Below are positions 1 through 8,997 of a DNA stretch of 16,843 nt, piece by piece. Made by a program: the position numbers and the translations under genes. The notes under the pieces were generated by a model, which was not told where the DNA came from, searched no databases, and was given only the letters and a program-made list of their open reading frames with translations. Positions within the stretch are counted from its first letter, which is position 1. Each line of letters starts with the position of its first letter. This DNA is from Chrysochromulina parva (lineage: Eukaryota; Haptophyta; Prymnesiales; Chrysochromulinaceae), in contig PJAB01001147.1 of assembly GCA_002887195.1 (NCBI GenBank), positions 1 through 16,843 of the forward strand, read 5' to 3'.

Positions 1-49
1 GCCATACAGAATCCAACTTACGCACCTCGCCCTGCGATTTGGAAATTGA

Positions 50-589
50 AAGACAAAATACAGATTCCAAATTCCGAGACAGCAGTTTCTGTTTACGCTC
101 CTGCACTCACGCTTCATCCTGGGCACGCCACCATCGCCCATTCGCGTCAAGGTACCCCGGGCTACTGGGCTGGCCGCCGCCTCGCCGACGAACAAGAAAC
201 TCAAACGTGACAAGAAGTCGCCAAGCCTGGTAGCAGCAGGTCCAGATGGGCGCAGCCCCAGCCATGGTAGCAGCAGCTTCAGCAGTGTTGGCGGCAGCTT
301 CAGTCGAGACGCGCCCCTCGACCGGCTAGAGCGGGAGCGTCGTGTTCGGGTGGCTGCGGCAGTGGCCGCCCGCAGGCCACCCGCCACGCCAGCCGCAGCC
401 ACGCCAGCCGTGCCAGGATCAGGCGAAGGTTGGTGGCGCCACGGGCTGAGCAGCACCCCGCCGCGAGCGCTCAACGGGGGGACTGATTACCCTGTACGCG
501 GCAGCCCACCATCCTCATCGCCTCGGTATGTTCCTCGGGATCAGCTCCGCGCATGCGCGGCACTTGCCCTTAGTAACGAGAATTTGTAG
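50..589 (+). CDS. Possible 3'-terminal exon of an unidentified gene (partial at left edge)
   Basis: This frame is open from just after a TGA at 47-49 to a TAG at 587-589 and contains no ATG, so if real it must be a last exon spliced to sequence outside or at the edge of the window. A candidate acceptor is the CAG ending at 85. The translation is rich in Ser, Pro, Ala and Arg. It contains a lysine-rich, nuclear-signal-like patch (NKKLKRDKK, about 191-217) followed by a Ser/Gly-rich run and an Arg/Glu segment (LERERRVRV). I recognise no domain and no family. The stop lies only 66 bp before the start of the CCCH gene, which leaves little room for a 3' UTR plus promoter. The region could instead be the 5' leader and promoter of that gene. 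The call rests only on open-frame length and composition. Confidence 0.28.
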   Translation, partial: KTKYRFQIPRQQFLFTLLHSRFILGTPPSPIRVKVPRATGLAAASPTNKKLKRDKKSPSLVAAGPDGRSPSHGSSSFSSVGGSFSRDAPLDRLERERRVRVAAAVAARRPPATPAAATPAVPGSGEGWWRHGLSSTPPRALNGGTDYPVRGSPPSSSPRYVPRDQLRACAALALSNENL

Positions 590-655
590 ACTTTACTTTA
601 TGCGGCAAATCACATCAGAACCGCTGTGAACGTGACATTCTCAGGCGCGTTGCAC

Positions 656-2085
656 ATGGCCGACTTTGACAAGCGTGAGCTGGCTGACGGTGAGGAGCCC
701 GAGGCGAAGCGCTCTCGCGCGACAGAGGATGCAGCGGATGGAGTGGCCGGGGCCGAGGCGGGCGCCGCCGCGGACGGTGGCGCTGCTGCTACCGCTAACT
801 CCGCTCCTGACGCTCCTGATGCCGCTGCAACGACGACGGCGACTGCGCCCGAGCCACCTACTGCTTCTTCTTCTTCGACAAAGTCGAAGGGAGAAGCTTC
901 GGCACCCGCTGCCACCTCCGCTACGACCGCGGCAGTCGCTGCGCCGATGCCGGCGCTTGTCCCGCTGCTGCCCCCAGCGCCCACTAGCTACGGAGCGCGT
1001 TTGCCAGAGATGGTCCCGCCGCCGCCTGCCGCGTACCCGGCGCCTGGGATGTGGGCTCAAAGCGCCTACGGCGGTTGGCCCGCCAGCGCCGCGCCCTATG
1101 GCGCTTACGGCACCGGCGCGGCCTATGGCGGTGGCGCGACCTACGGCAGCAGCGGTGGGGGCGGGGCGGGCGGCCAGGTGTGCAAGGACTTTACGAATGG
1201 CGTGTGCAACCGCGGCGTGGGCTGCAAGTTCCTGCATACGGGAGGCCCCGCAGCTCCCCCCCCCGGCTCGAAGCCGCCGTGCAAGGATTTCCAGAACGGC
1301 TTGTGCACGCGTGGCGCGAACTGCAAGTTTGCTCACGAACCGGCCGCCGGGGCGACCGGAGCATTGACGATGCATGCACCGCAGATGCCCACCATGTTTG
1401 GCGGGCCAGGCTCAATGGGGGCTGCGCCTGCCGCGATGCATGGCGGCGTCGCATTGCCCTCGCATGCCGGCGGCGTCGCACGGTACGGCGTCGCGCCGCA
1501 GGCGAGCACGGGCGGTCAGGTGTGCAAGGACTTCCTTTCCGGGCGGTGCGCGCGCGGTGCCAACTGTAAGTTCGTGCACGAGGGGCAGCCAATGACCGAG
1601 GTGAGCGACCAGCCCGTGTGCAAGGACTTCCAAAATGGCAATTGCTCGCGAGGCGCCGGCTGCCGTTACAAGCATGTGCTCGAGACTCCGGGAAGCGCCA
1701 CGTGGCCCCCTATGCATGCCTCTATGCATGCCTCTATGCATGCCCCTCTGGGCTCCCACGCTGGCATGGGGGGGCCGATGGGCAGCTGCGGCACGAGCGG
1801 CGGCGGCTATCCCGCCGCCGCACATGGCGGCTACAATCCTGGTGGCATGGGTGCCGGGTACCCGCAGGTGTGTGAGAGAGAGAGAAAGAGAGCCCAAACG
1901 CCGCTGCGAGGCTGCGAGAGCACAGTCTCCCGCCTCTCCTTCTCGCCTCTCACAAGGGCGCACCGTGTCGACTTGACTCTCGCTTGCGTTGCGCTCAGGC
2001 CGGCTACGGCTACGGCTACGGCGCGGGCGGCTATGGCCAACCACCCGGATATGGCCAACCCGGCTACGGCTACGGCGGATACTAA
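656..2085 (+). CDS. CCCH-type zinc-finger RNA-binding protein with four fingers (spliced, 432 aa)
   Basis: Exons are 656-1867 and 1999-2085. The reading frame opens earlier with a GTG at 626, but the first ATG is 656 in the context CACATGG, so I start there. Residues 1-30 are charged with an NLS-like EAKRSR, and residues 30-170 are Ala/Pro/Ser/Gly-rich. Four near-identical fingers follow, each C-x7-C-x5-C-x3-H, at residues 176-194, 209-227, 290-308 and 322-340. They share a CKDFxxGxCxRGxxC(K/R) core and are arranged as two pairs with about 33 residues between finger starts within a pair. This suggests duplication of a two-finger module. The finger type is that of single-stranded-RNA-binding proteins (muscleblind/ZC3H10-like spacing), so a role in mRNA processing or stability is likely; the target is unknown. 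The tail is Gly/Met/His-rich and ends in GYG/GYGQP repeats encoded by exon 2, the composition of a condensate-forming domain. Family confidence is high and exact function is unknown. Confidence 0.88.
1712..1747 (+). repeat. Three tandem 12-bp units inside the CCCH gene
   Basis: The unit ATGCATGCCTCT occurs at 1712-1723 and 1724-1735, and as ATGCATGCCCCT at 1736-1747. It encodes three Met-His-Ala-(Ser/Pro) steps just after the fourth zinc finger. It is a small in-frame repeat expansion that is likely to vary in copy number. Confidence 0.85.
1868..1998 (+). other. Phase-0 intron of the CCCH gene (131 bp)
   Basis: The donor is CAG|GTGTGT and the acceptor is GCTCAG|GCC. Removing it joins a Gly/Tyr/Met-rich sequence to a frame reading AGYGYGYGAGGYGQ and ending in TAA at 2083-2085. 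That compositional continuity is the reason for the call. A GA-rich microsatellite-like run (about 1871-1892) sits directly after the donor. The intron has no in-frame stop, so an unspliced transcript would read through to a stop at 2147-2149 with a different, basic tail. Confidence 0.82.
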
Positions 2086-2397
2086 ACGACTCAGGCCGAA
2101 ATGCTGCGAGAGCGCACGCACGGGACGGCGCTCGGCAGACTCCAGCTAACTCCAGCGAGGCTCGCCGAGTGGGCCACTGTGAGGCAGCAGACACGAGGGT
2201 GGGATTGCGCGGTAGGGGGCCCAGGGAGGGGCGGGCGGCGCGGCGGGGGAGGTGCTAACACACACCACACACACACACGTGCGGCCTCTTCGCCAGCCTC
2301 GAGGGTGGTGTAGTGGCCGAGCGACCTGACGAAGAACAAGACTTCTTACAAGGTGCCTCGACGCATTGAATCTACACATCTACAGGGGTCAGGGGAA
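2086..2397 (+). other. Intergenic region between the CCCH and STT3 genes
   Basis: These 312 bp must hold the 3' UTR of the CCCH gene and the promoter and leader of STT3. I see no convincing gene. Open frames across it are short and arise from the GC-rich composition. The only clear structure is the CA microsatellite at 2258-2278. No TATA box or recognisable poly(A) signal stands out. Confidence 0.6.
2258..2278 (+). repeat. (CA)n microsatellite upstream of STT3
   Basis: A run of AC dinucleotides with one interruption (CC at 2265-2266), about 120 bp before the chosen STT3 start. It is a simple repeat and likely polymorphic. Confidence 0.85.
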
Positions 2398-5300
2398 ATG
2401 CATGAAACACGTTGCAGAAACACGTGGCACGGGCACGCCACGACACCGATGCCGATCGCGGCGGAACGTCGAGTTGCCTCGTACATCGTCGAGGGCGCTT
2501 TGTTCGTCGCCTTCACGGTCGGCCTCTACTTCGCCAGCCTCGAGGCGTACGGCATCCGCCTTTATGCGCTGAAGACTTTTGGTGCGCCCGGCGGCCGTAT
2601 TCTATGGTCCACCGCCTGTGTGTCTGTTCCACTGACGCCCAACTGCCTTCACGTGCGCAGGGCGCGTCATCCATGAATTCGACCCGTGGTTCAACTTCCG
2701 CGCGACCAAATACCTCGCCGACAACGGCTGGTACAAGTTCTTTACGTGGTTTGACTATGAGTCGTGGTACCCACTCGGTCGGCCCGTGGGCACGACGATC
2801 TACCCGGGGATGCAGATCGTTTCGGTTGCGATCTGGCGTGCGATGCGCCTCACCGTAGGCGATACGTCCATGTCGCTCAACGACGTGTGCTGCTTCGTGC
2901 CGGCGTGGTTCGGCGTGTCGGCGACGTGCTTCCTCGGTCTGCTCACCAAGGAGTGCTCAGGCTCGTACGCCTCGGGCGTGGTCGCTGCGGGGATCATGTC
3001 GATCGTGCCCGCGCACCTGATGCGCTCCGTTGGCGGCGGGTACGATAACGAGTCGATCGCGCTCACCTGCATGTCCGCCACCTTCTTCTGCTGGGTCCGC
3101 GCGCTGCGCAACGACCCAACGGCCACCGACGGGCGCGCCACGCGCGACTCGATCGTGTGGGGCGTGATGGCGGGGCTCGCGTACGTGTGCATGGTGGCCG
3201 CGTGGGGCGGCTTCGTCTTCGTCATCAACCTGATCGGCGCGCACGCCGTCGCCCTCTTCTTCCTTGGGCGCTTCACATCGAAGCTGCATCGCGCATACTC
3301 GCTCCTCTTCGTTGTCGGTACGATGGGCGCCATGCGCGTACCCGTCGTCGGTTGGGGCCCGCTCAAGTCGACGGAGCAGATCGGGCCACTGCTCGTCTTC
3401 ATTGCCTTTCAGATCCTCGAGTACTGCGAGAGGCAGCGCCGCAACAAGGGCCTCTCCTTCCTGCAGCTCACGCTACTCCGCATCAAGGTCACTCTGCCCG
3501 TCCTCATCCTCGCTGTCGGGGGCGCGGCGTATCTGCAGCTCTCGATGAACTACTTTGGGCCGCCATCGGCGCGCGTGCGCGGCCTCTTTGTGAAGCACAC
3601 TCGCACAGGCAACCCGCTCGTCGACTCGGTCGCCGAGCACCAGCCAGCCAACCAGCAGGCATACCAGCAGTACTTGAGCCACGCGTACGAGCTCGCTCCC
3701 GTCGGTTTTGGGCTGAGCTTCCTGCGCTGGACAGACGCGAACTCGTTCATCATCCTGTACTCGATCATCGCGTACTACTTCTCGAATCGGATGGCGCGCC
3801 TCGTGATCCTGCTCGGCCCCGTCGCGTCCGCACTCGGTGGCATCGCCATCGGCTTCTGCTTCGACCAGTTCTTGTTGCACCCAGTCGGTCGTATCGTCGC
3901 CACGACCCTCTACGGCAAACCTACGCTGCTCGCCGACCACGAGGAGGAGGATGAGCCCACGACTGCGCCGTCCGCCGACGACAAGGACCCCGCCGCCAAA
4001 TTAGCCAAAAAGGAGGGCAGTGGGAACGGCGCGGACGGAATGACGCGCAACGCGAAGCTGCAGCAGCAAATCAAGCGCAAGATGAGAGGGGTGGCGCGCG
4101 CCGCCTGGACGCTGTACAACTTCCGGCTAACCTGCCTGCTGCGAATCGCGCTCGGCGTCTACCTGGTGCGCCAGACGCGCTGGCCCCTACAGAAGAAGGC
4201 CAAGGAGTTTTACAAGTACTCGCACGAGCTCTCGGAGCAGCTCTCGCAACCGTCGATCATGTTCAAGGCGCGCCTCAACAATGGCAAAGAGATCATGTTG
4301 GACGACTACCGCGAGGCATACTGGTGGCTCAAGAAGACGACTCCTGAGGACGCGCGCGTCATGGCCTGGTGGGACTATGGCTATCAGATCGCGGGTATCG
4401 GCAACCGCACGACCATCGCCGACGGTAACACGTGGAACCACGAGCATATCGCGACGCTCGGGCGCATCCTCTCAGCTTCTGAAGAGAAGGCGCACCGCAT
4501 CGCACGCCACCTCGCGGACTATGTGCTCGTGTGGGCGGGTGGCGGTGGCGATGACCTCGCCAAGTCGCCTCACATGGCGCGCATCGGCAACTCCGTCTAC
4601 CACGACATCTGCGACGAGCCCACGTGCTCGCAGGTATGCCTCCGTCGCCGCTGCCACAGCCGCAACGCCGCCATGGTGCACGTTTGCTGCCGCTGCTGTC
4701 GCTTCTGCCGCTGCTGCTGCCGCTGCCGCTGCCGCTGCCGCCGCTGCCGCTGCCGCTGCTGCCGTGCACATGCACGCACCCTCGCCGCATGCTGCGAGCG
4801 CCCAGGGCCTGCCGAGCTGAAGTATTAAGCCGGTGCTCTTCAGAAGGTTATCTGGAGGTGCCTCCCTCTTGGGGGAGGCAGGGGGGGGAGCCCCTCGCAT
4901 GACTAACGCCAGCTACACCAACGTCCGGTGGCCGATGGTATCCGCTGTCCACCCCTGGGGCAGCGGGTGTTTCGAGCCGCCCACACTCGGCCGTCCGCCA
5001 CCTCGCCCCCCCCATAACCTCTCTCACCTTGCCCTGGCACATCTCCTTGACCCGGCCTCGCTCACGACGCTCGCCTCACCCGCGCAGTTTGGCTTTTACC
5101 AAGGCGGCATCCCCACGCCCATGATGGAGAAGTGCCTGCTGTACAAGACGGTGCGCTACGGTGAGCCAGGTGTGCCGCCGCTCAACCCGAAGATGTTCAA
5201 GCACGCCTTCACCTCCAAATATGGCAAGGTGCGCATCTTCAAGGTGATGAACGTCTCCAAAAAGTCCAAAGACTGGGTCGCCGATCCTGCGAATCGTGTG

Positions 5301-5987
5301 TGCGACGCGCCCGGATCGTGGTATTGCGTCGGGCAGTACCCGCCTGCGCTGCAGCCGCTCATCGCGAAGCGCAAGCCGTTCAAGCAGCTCGAGGACTTCA
5401 ACGTAGGCCGTGACAAGGAGTCGGATGAGTATGTCAAGGAGTACCACAAGCGCATGGAGGGGCGCGGCGGCGGCGAGGACTACGGCGAGGAGGACGGCTT
5501 CGGCGGCGGCCGCGGAGGGCTGGGCGAGCAGCTCGGGCTCACGCCCAAGGCGTGCTACGGGCGCGAGGCGTCGCTGCCCAAGGACAAGGTATATACGGGT
5601 GGCGCGGCGGGCGCGAGCCTCATGCAGGCGATGCAGTTTGCGGCGATGCAGGGCAAGAAGAATGTGGCCATCGCACGCGCGTCGGCTGTCGACGGCCACG
5701 CTTTCGCCTTCGACGGCACGCCTGACCCGTCCGGAGAAGTCGAATTCGATGACGGGTGCGACATGCCGTGCGCTGACAGTGAATCGCTCTCGTGCGGCTG
5801 CGGCGACGAGGTGTGCGCGGGGGCAGGGGCGCAGCCGCTCCCCGGCGAGAATAACGCACGCCGATGGGTCGTGTACGAGGTGCCACCCGAGGTGGCAATG
5901 CTCATGGAGCAGCAGCAGCGCAAGAGCAGAAAAGGTAGCAAGGGCGGCAAGGGCGGCAAGGGCAAGAAGCCCAAGTCCGAATTGTAG
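2398..5987 (+). CDS. STT3: STT3, catalytic subunit of oligosaccharyltransferase (spliced, about 1,018 aa)
   Basis: Exons are 2398-2581, 2661-4633 and 5088-5987. The protein transfers the lipid-linked oligosaccharide to Asn in N-X-S/T sequons in the ER lumen. Visible family motifs are EFDPWFN (residues 67-73, with the metal-binding Asp69), GTTIYPG after ESWYPLGRP, YDNES (Asp190/Glu192, the second acidic motif), SVAEHQP (384-390, normally SVSE), and the sequon-binding WWDYG at 631-635 followed by GNTW. Many hydrophobic segments between about residues 20 and 490 fit the polytopic fold with a lumenal C-terminal domain. A hydrophilic Lys/Glu/Asp insert lies near residues 485-540. At about 1,018 residues it exceeds the usual 700-860. 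The excess is a tail after about residue 780: a Gly/Asp/Glu-rich run, a five-Cys cluster (about 943-963) and a Lys/Gly-rich end finishing KSEL. The start could instead be the ATG at 2449 (1,001 aa), which sits closer to the first membrane helix. Identity is very secure; the start is less so. Confidence 0.95.
2582..2660 (+). other. STT3 intron 1 (79 bp, phase 1)
   Basis: The donor is TTTG|GTGCGC and the acceptor is GTGCGCAG|GGC. Splicing creates a Gly codon (G+GG) and joins ALKTFG to RVIHEFDP, restoring the invariant first lumenal loop of STT3. Without splicing the first exon frame reaches a stop shortly after, at 2674-2676. Confidence 0.9.
4685..4764 (+). repeat. (CTG/CCG)n trinucleotide tract in STT3 intron 2
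   Basis: About 80 bp made almost wholly of CTG and CCG triplets. Read in any frame it gives long homopolymeric Ala, Leu/Pro or Cys/Arg runs, which explains several spurious open frames here. It is non-coding in the spliced model. Confidence 0.88.
4859..4880 (+). repeat. Perfect 8-bp inverted repeat in STT3 intron 2
   Basis: The arms are TGCCTCCC (4859-4866) and GGGAGGCA (4873-4880) with a six-base loop, followed by a run of G. It could form an RNA hairpin in the pre-mRNA. No function is shown. Confidence 0.6.
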
Positions 5988-6867
5988 CTGGCGCGATGCG
6001 GAATGGCGCTTTGGCCGGCTGGAGAGGGCGCGGCTTGACCGAGATCATGGGAGCTCATGGCGGGATTGTGCATTGTAGGAGCGCCCTGCTGTAATGATGA
6101 TGATGATGACCCATGCGGAGCGGAAACAGCGACGATCGCCGATGCTCACTGCTGGTCACTGCCGCGTGCCGGGGGGGAAAGCTGTCCTGCCACGGGAGTC
6201 GGTACAATGGACGGTTGTTTTGTAACTGGCTTGCGGAGGCGTGAGCGGCGGCGTGTGCGACAAGTGAACTGTTTTCGTGCATGCTTGCCCATGACGCCCA
6301 TGATGTGCGTTTAGACGGTGAAGAAACCTAAGGTCGTAACTCGTGAGAGACGCGTGGCCGCCGTCATCGTGTGCGCACCACCAGCACCACCACGCTCCAA
6401 CCTCCATCGCACTTGTTTCTCGCAGCTTGCCGGCACTGCGGTGGCCGGTGCGGCTGTGATGTGACTCGGAGTCACTGTTCGCGCGTCTCGGACCACGGCA
6501 CGCGTCCACGATCCTTCCGGACCGATGTTTTAAAACGCAGTAAAAGCACGGCGTATACGGTATAGGTGTCTCCATCGAGCGATCATCGCATGAACGGAAG
6601 CGCGGTGCGGAACGATTCATCCTTCAACGCGCACACCACACCGGTGCGTCGTGACTGACTGACTGTAAGTGTACAAGTGTGTAACGTACCCTCCACGGCA
6701 ACCACAATCAGCTGTGGACCACAATCCATTATCGAGCACCCGTTCAGCACCCGTTCTGCGCTCGGCTCCAGCCTGCGCGATCCAAACGAGCCGGCACATA
6801 GCACGAGATGCACGGACAGCCCCTTTCGAGGCGGATTCCCTCCGGATCCGCTTAGGATTCAGCCCGT
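5988..6867. other. Intergenic region between convergent genes
   Basis: These 880 bp separate the STT3 stop from the stop of the minus-strand giant gene, so they should contain both 3' UTRs. I found no supported gene. An ATG-initiated 85-codon frame (6057-6314) has no recognisable motif and less GC bias than the neighbouring genes. Small repeats are present: five ATG triplets at 6094-6108 and a GACT run near 6653-6664. No RNA gene was recognised. Confidence 0.55.
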
Positions 6868-6891
6868 TTAGGATTCCCTTACGGATCCGCT
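6833..6891. repeat. Imperfect direct repeat across the 3' end of the giant gene
   Basis: GGATTCCCT(CC)CGGATCCGCT at 6833-6852 recurs as GGATTCCCT(TAC)GGATCCGCT-like sequence at 6871-6891, and a third partial GGATTC lies at 6855-6860. The second copy encodes the last residues of the minus-strand protein, so the end of the frame may have been shaped by a local duplication. Confidence 0.6.
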
Positions 6892-8951
6892 CTCAGATGA
6901 AATCGCTCGCATGTTGTCCTCGGCTGGCCAGCGGTGGAACAGGTCCGTCGGGGGCGGTGGTGGCTCTTGCTGCGCCTCGGCGAGCTCGAGCCTTCGGCGC
7001 AGCTGGCGTGCCTCCCGCTCCAGCTTACGATCTCGAAGCGCCGACTGCTCCGCCTCGACCTGGTCGCGCAACGCCTCCGCGTGGTCGGCAGGAGCGGCAG
7101 GCGGCCGGATTTGGAACTCGACAGGCTTGCCGAAGCGATCAACAAAGGTTCCTCCACGTGCACCGGTTGGCGGCGCGACCAGCGGCGGAGCTGACGGCGG
7201 GAGGAGCAGCGCCGCGTCGCTCGCCACCACACCCTCCGCCGCCCTCGCCAGCGGAGGGAAGGAGATTGGGAGGGAGTTGCGGATGCCATCGGCCACCAGA
7301 GAGAGTGAGGTGAGGAGGGATACGCGCGCAGGCGGGTAGGATGAGGTGGGATTGCTCTCGTCGGCCTCGCGCGCTGCAGGCGCAGTAGGCGCAGCCGCCG
7401 AGAAGCGCTCAAGCAAAGAAGTGCCCGGCCGCTTAGGAATTCCCAAGGGCGGCGGCGGCGGCGGCGGCACTACCCCTGCAGAGAGTGCCGCGTAAGGAGG
7501 GGCATTTTCGGCGCCGGTGCTCGCCGCCCGCCGCCGCCGCCGCTGCTGCTGCTCGTCTTCTTTCGCAGCCCGCGCGTTCTTGCGCTCAACTAGTGCACGC
7601 TGCTCGGCCTCGAGCGCCTCCCGCGCCAATTTCAGTTGCGTATCCTCCGCGCGCGCGCGCTCATCGTCCCTTCGAGATGCAATCTCCGCCGCCTCCGCCA
7701 GCGCCACCGCCTTGGTCGCCTCCAGAGCCGCCGCTTCCTCCGCTCGCGCCAGCTGGGCACTGAGCGATGCGCCGCATGCTTCGGCTGCTCGCATCTTTGC
7801 GCGCTCGACCTCGAGGGCCGCGTGGGCGGCGGCGAGCTGCGCCTCGAGATCCCTCACCCTTGATCGCTCGGCCTGCACCTTGGCGAGCGCCTCCGCCTTG
7901 GCGCGCGCAATCTCGTCGGCCGAGGTCTCGACCTTGAGCTTGGCCGCGAGCAGCGCCTCCCGATCATCGATCAGCCTGGACGCGCGCTCCTCGGTACGCT
8001 GCAGCTTGTCCAAGAGTTGGTCGCGAGCCTCGGCCGCTTCGGCCGCCTCACGCCGCATGCGCTCAATCTCCTCGTCGCGAGATGCAAGCGTCTCGAGGTC
8101 GCGCTTGTGGCGCGCGGCCAGCGCCTCGAGCTGTGCGTGCGCGCGTTGAGCGGCCGTTTCGTTGGCACGCACCTCCTCGCGGAGCTCCTCAGCTAGGTGC
8201 CGCCACGTGTCACGCTCGCGCCGCGCGCCGTCCCGCAGCTCTTGCGCCTCCTTCGTGGCGAGAGCACTCGTGTACACGTTTCGGGACGTGGCGAGACGCG
8301 CCGTAACGAGCGCATGGATCCACGCGTCCCGTTCCGCTGCACTCGAGCAGAGCATCTTCACGGCCTCAAGCTCTGGATTGTTGTACCAGAGCACGCGCAG
8401 CCCAAATCCCTCCCTCCCTCCCTCGTCCTCCCTCAGAGGCTCGATGCCCGTGTCTGCGAGCGGGATCGTGCCCGACGGGTGCTTCGGGTCGATAATCTCG
8501 CAGAGCTTCTCACCGGGCAGCCACACGTCGTCCTGAGACTTGATGACCCAGTCGCCCTTGATGGCACACGCGCCCCCCGTGCCGTCCGCGGCCACAGTGG
8601 GCGCATGCTCCATGCGCGGATCTGCGCCGTCGCCGCTCGATGGGCCCCTCGCGCACCAGCCGCCCGGGCCGGCGCCATGCTCCTCGATGAGACTTTCCCA
8701 CAGCGCTCGGCTGGCCGCGTTCACCTCGTAGTAGAGGAGAACTGAGTCGCGGACGAGGAAGAAACGCGCCACCTTGGTGCCGCGCTTCGCCGTCATCTTC
8801 GCCAACAGCCCGAAGGGCACTGAGCTCGATGGCAGCGCGGCCGCGAGCACCATGCTCAGGCGCGCGCGCGTCGCGCCGCTCGAACCGATCACCTCCTCAC
8901 TCTCCACGTCAATGCTGAGCCGTGCCACCGGCCTTGTCGATGCGCACACGT

Positions 8952-8997
<46 letters not shown>

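Larger units (their letters stand above)
4634..5087 (+). other. STT3 intron 2 (454 bp, phase 0)
   Basis: The donor is CTCGCAG|GTATGC and the acceptor is CCGCGCAG|TTTGGC. It joins DEPTCSQ to FGFYQGGIPTP, the expected continuation into the lumenal C-terminal domain. It is about six times longer than the 79-80 bp introns nearby. It carries a CTG/CCG tract (4685-4764) and a perfect 8-bp inverted repeat (4859-4880). CGCAG occurs both at the end of the upstream exon and at the end of the intron. Confidence 0.9.

Noticed and set aside
626..655. GTG at 626 as the start of the CCCH protein
   Set aside because: A GTG start is not expected in a eukaryotic nuclear gene. An in-frame ATG with good context is at 656.
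610..1375. Minus-strand frames at 610-984 and 641-1375
   Set aside because: They are complements of the Ala/Gly/Pro-rich first half of the CCCH gene and carry no motif of their own.
4359..4902. Frames with poly-Ala, poly-Cys/Arg or poly-Leu/Pro runs
   Set aside because: They are produced by the CTG/CCG tract in STT3 intron 2. The splice sites on each side restore STT3 exactly.
6090..6094. TGTAA as a possible algal poly(A) signal after STT3
   Set aside because: It is about 100 bases after the stop, which is plausible, but no TGTAA follows the CCCH gene stop or the giant gene stop on its strand, so it is not a consistent signal in this window.
6057..6314. 85-codon ATG-initiated frame with Asp5 and several Cys
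   Set aside because: The Asp run comes from the ATG/GAT microsatellite at 6094-6108. There is no motif and no coding-like GC bias, and it lies in the expected STT3 3' UTR.
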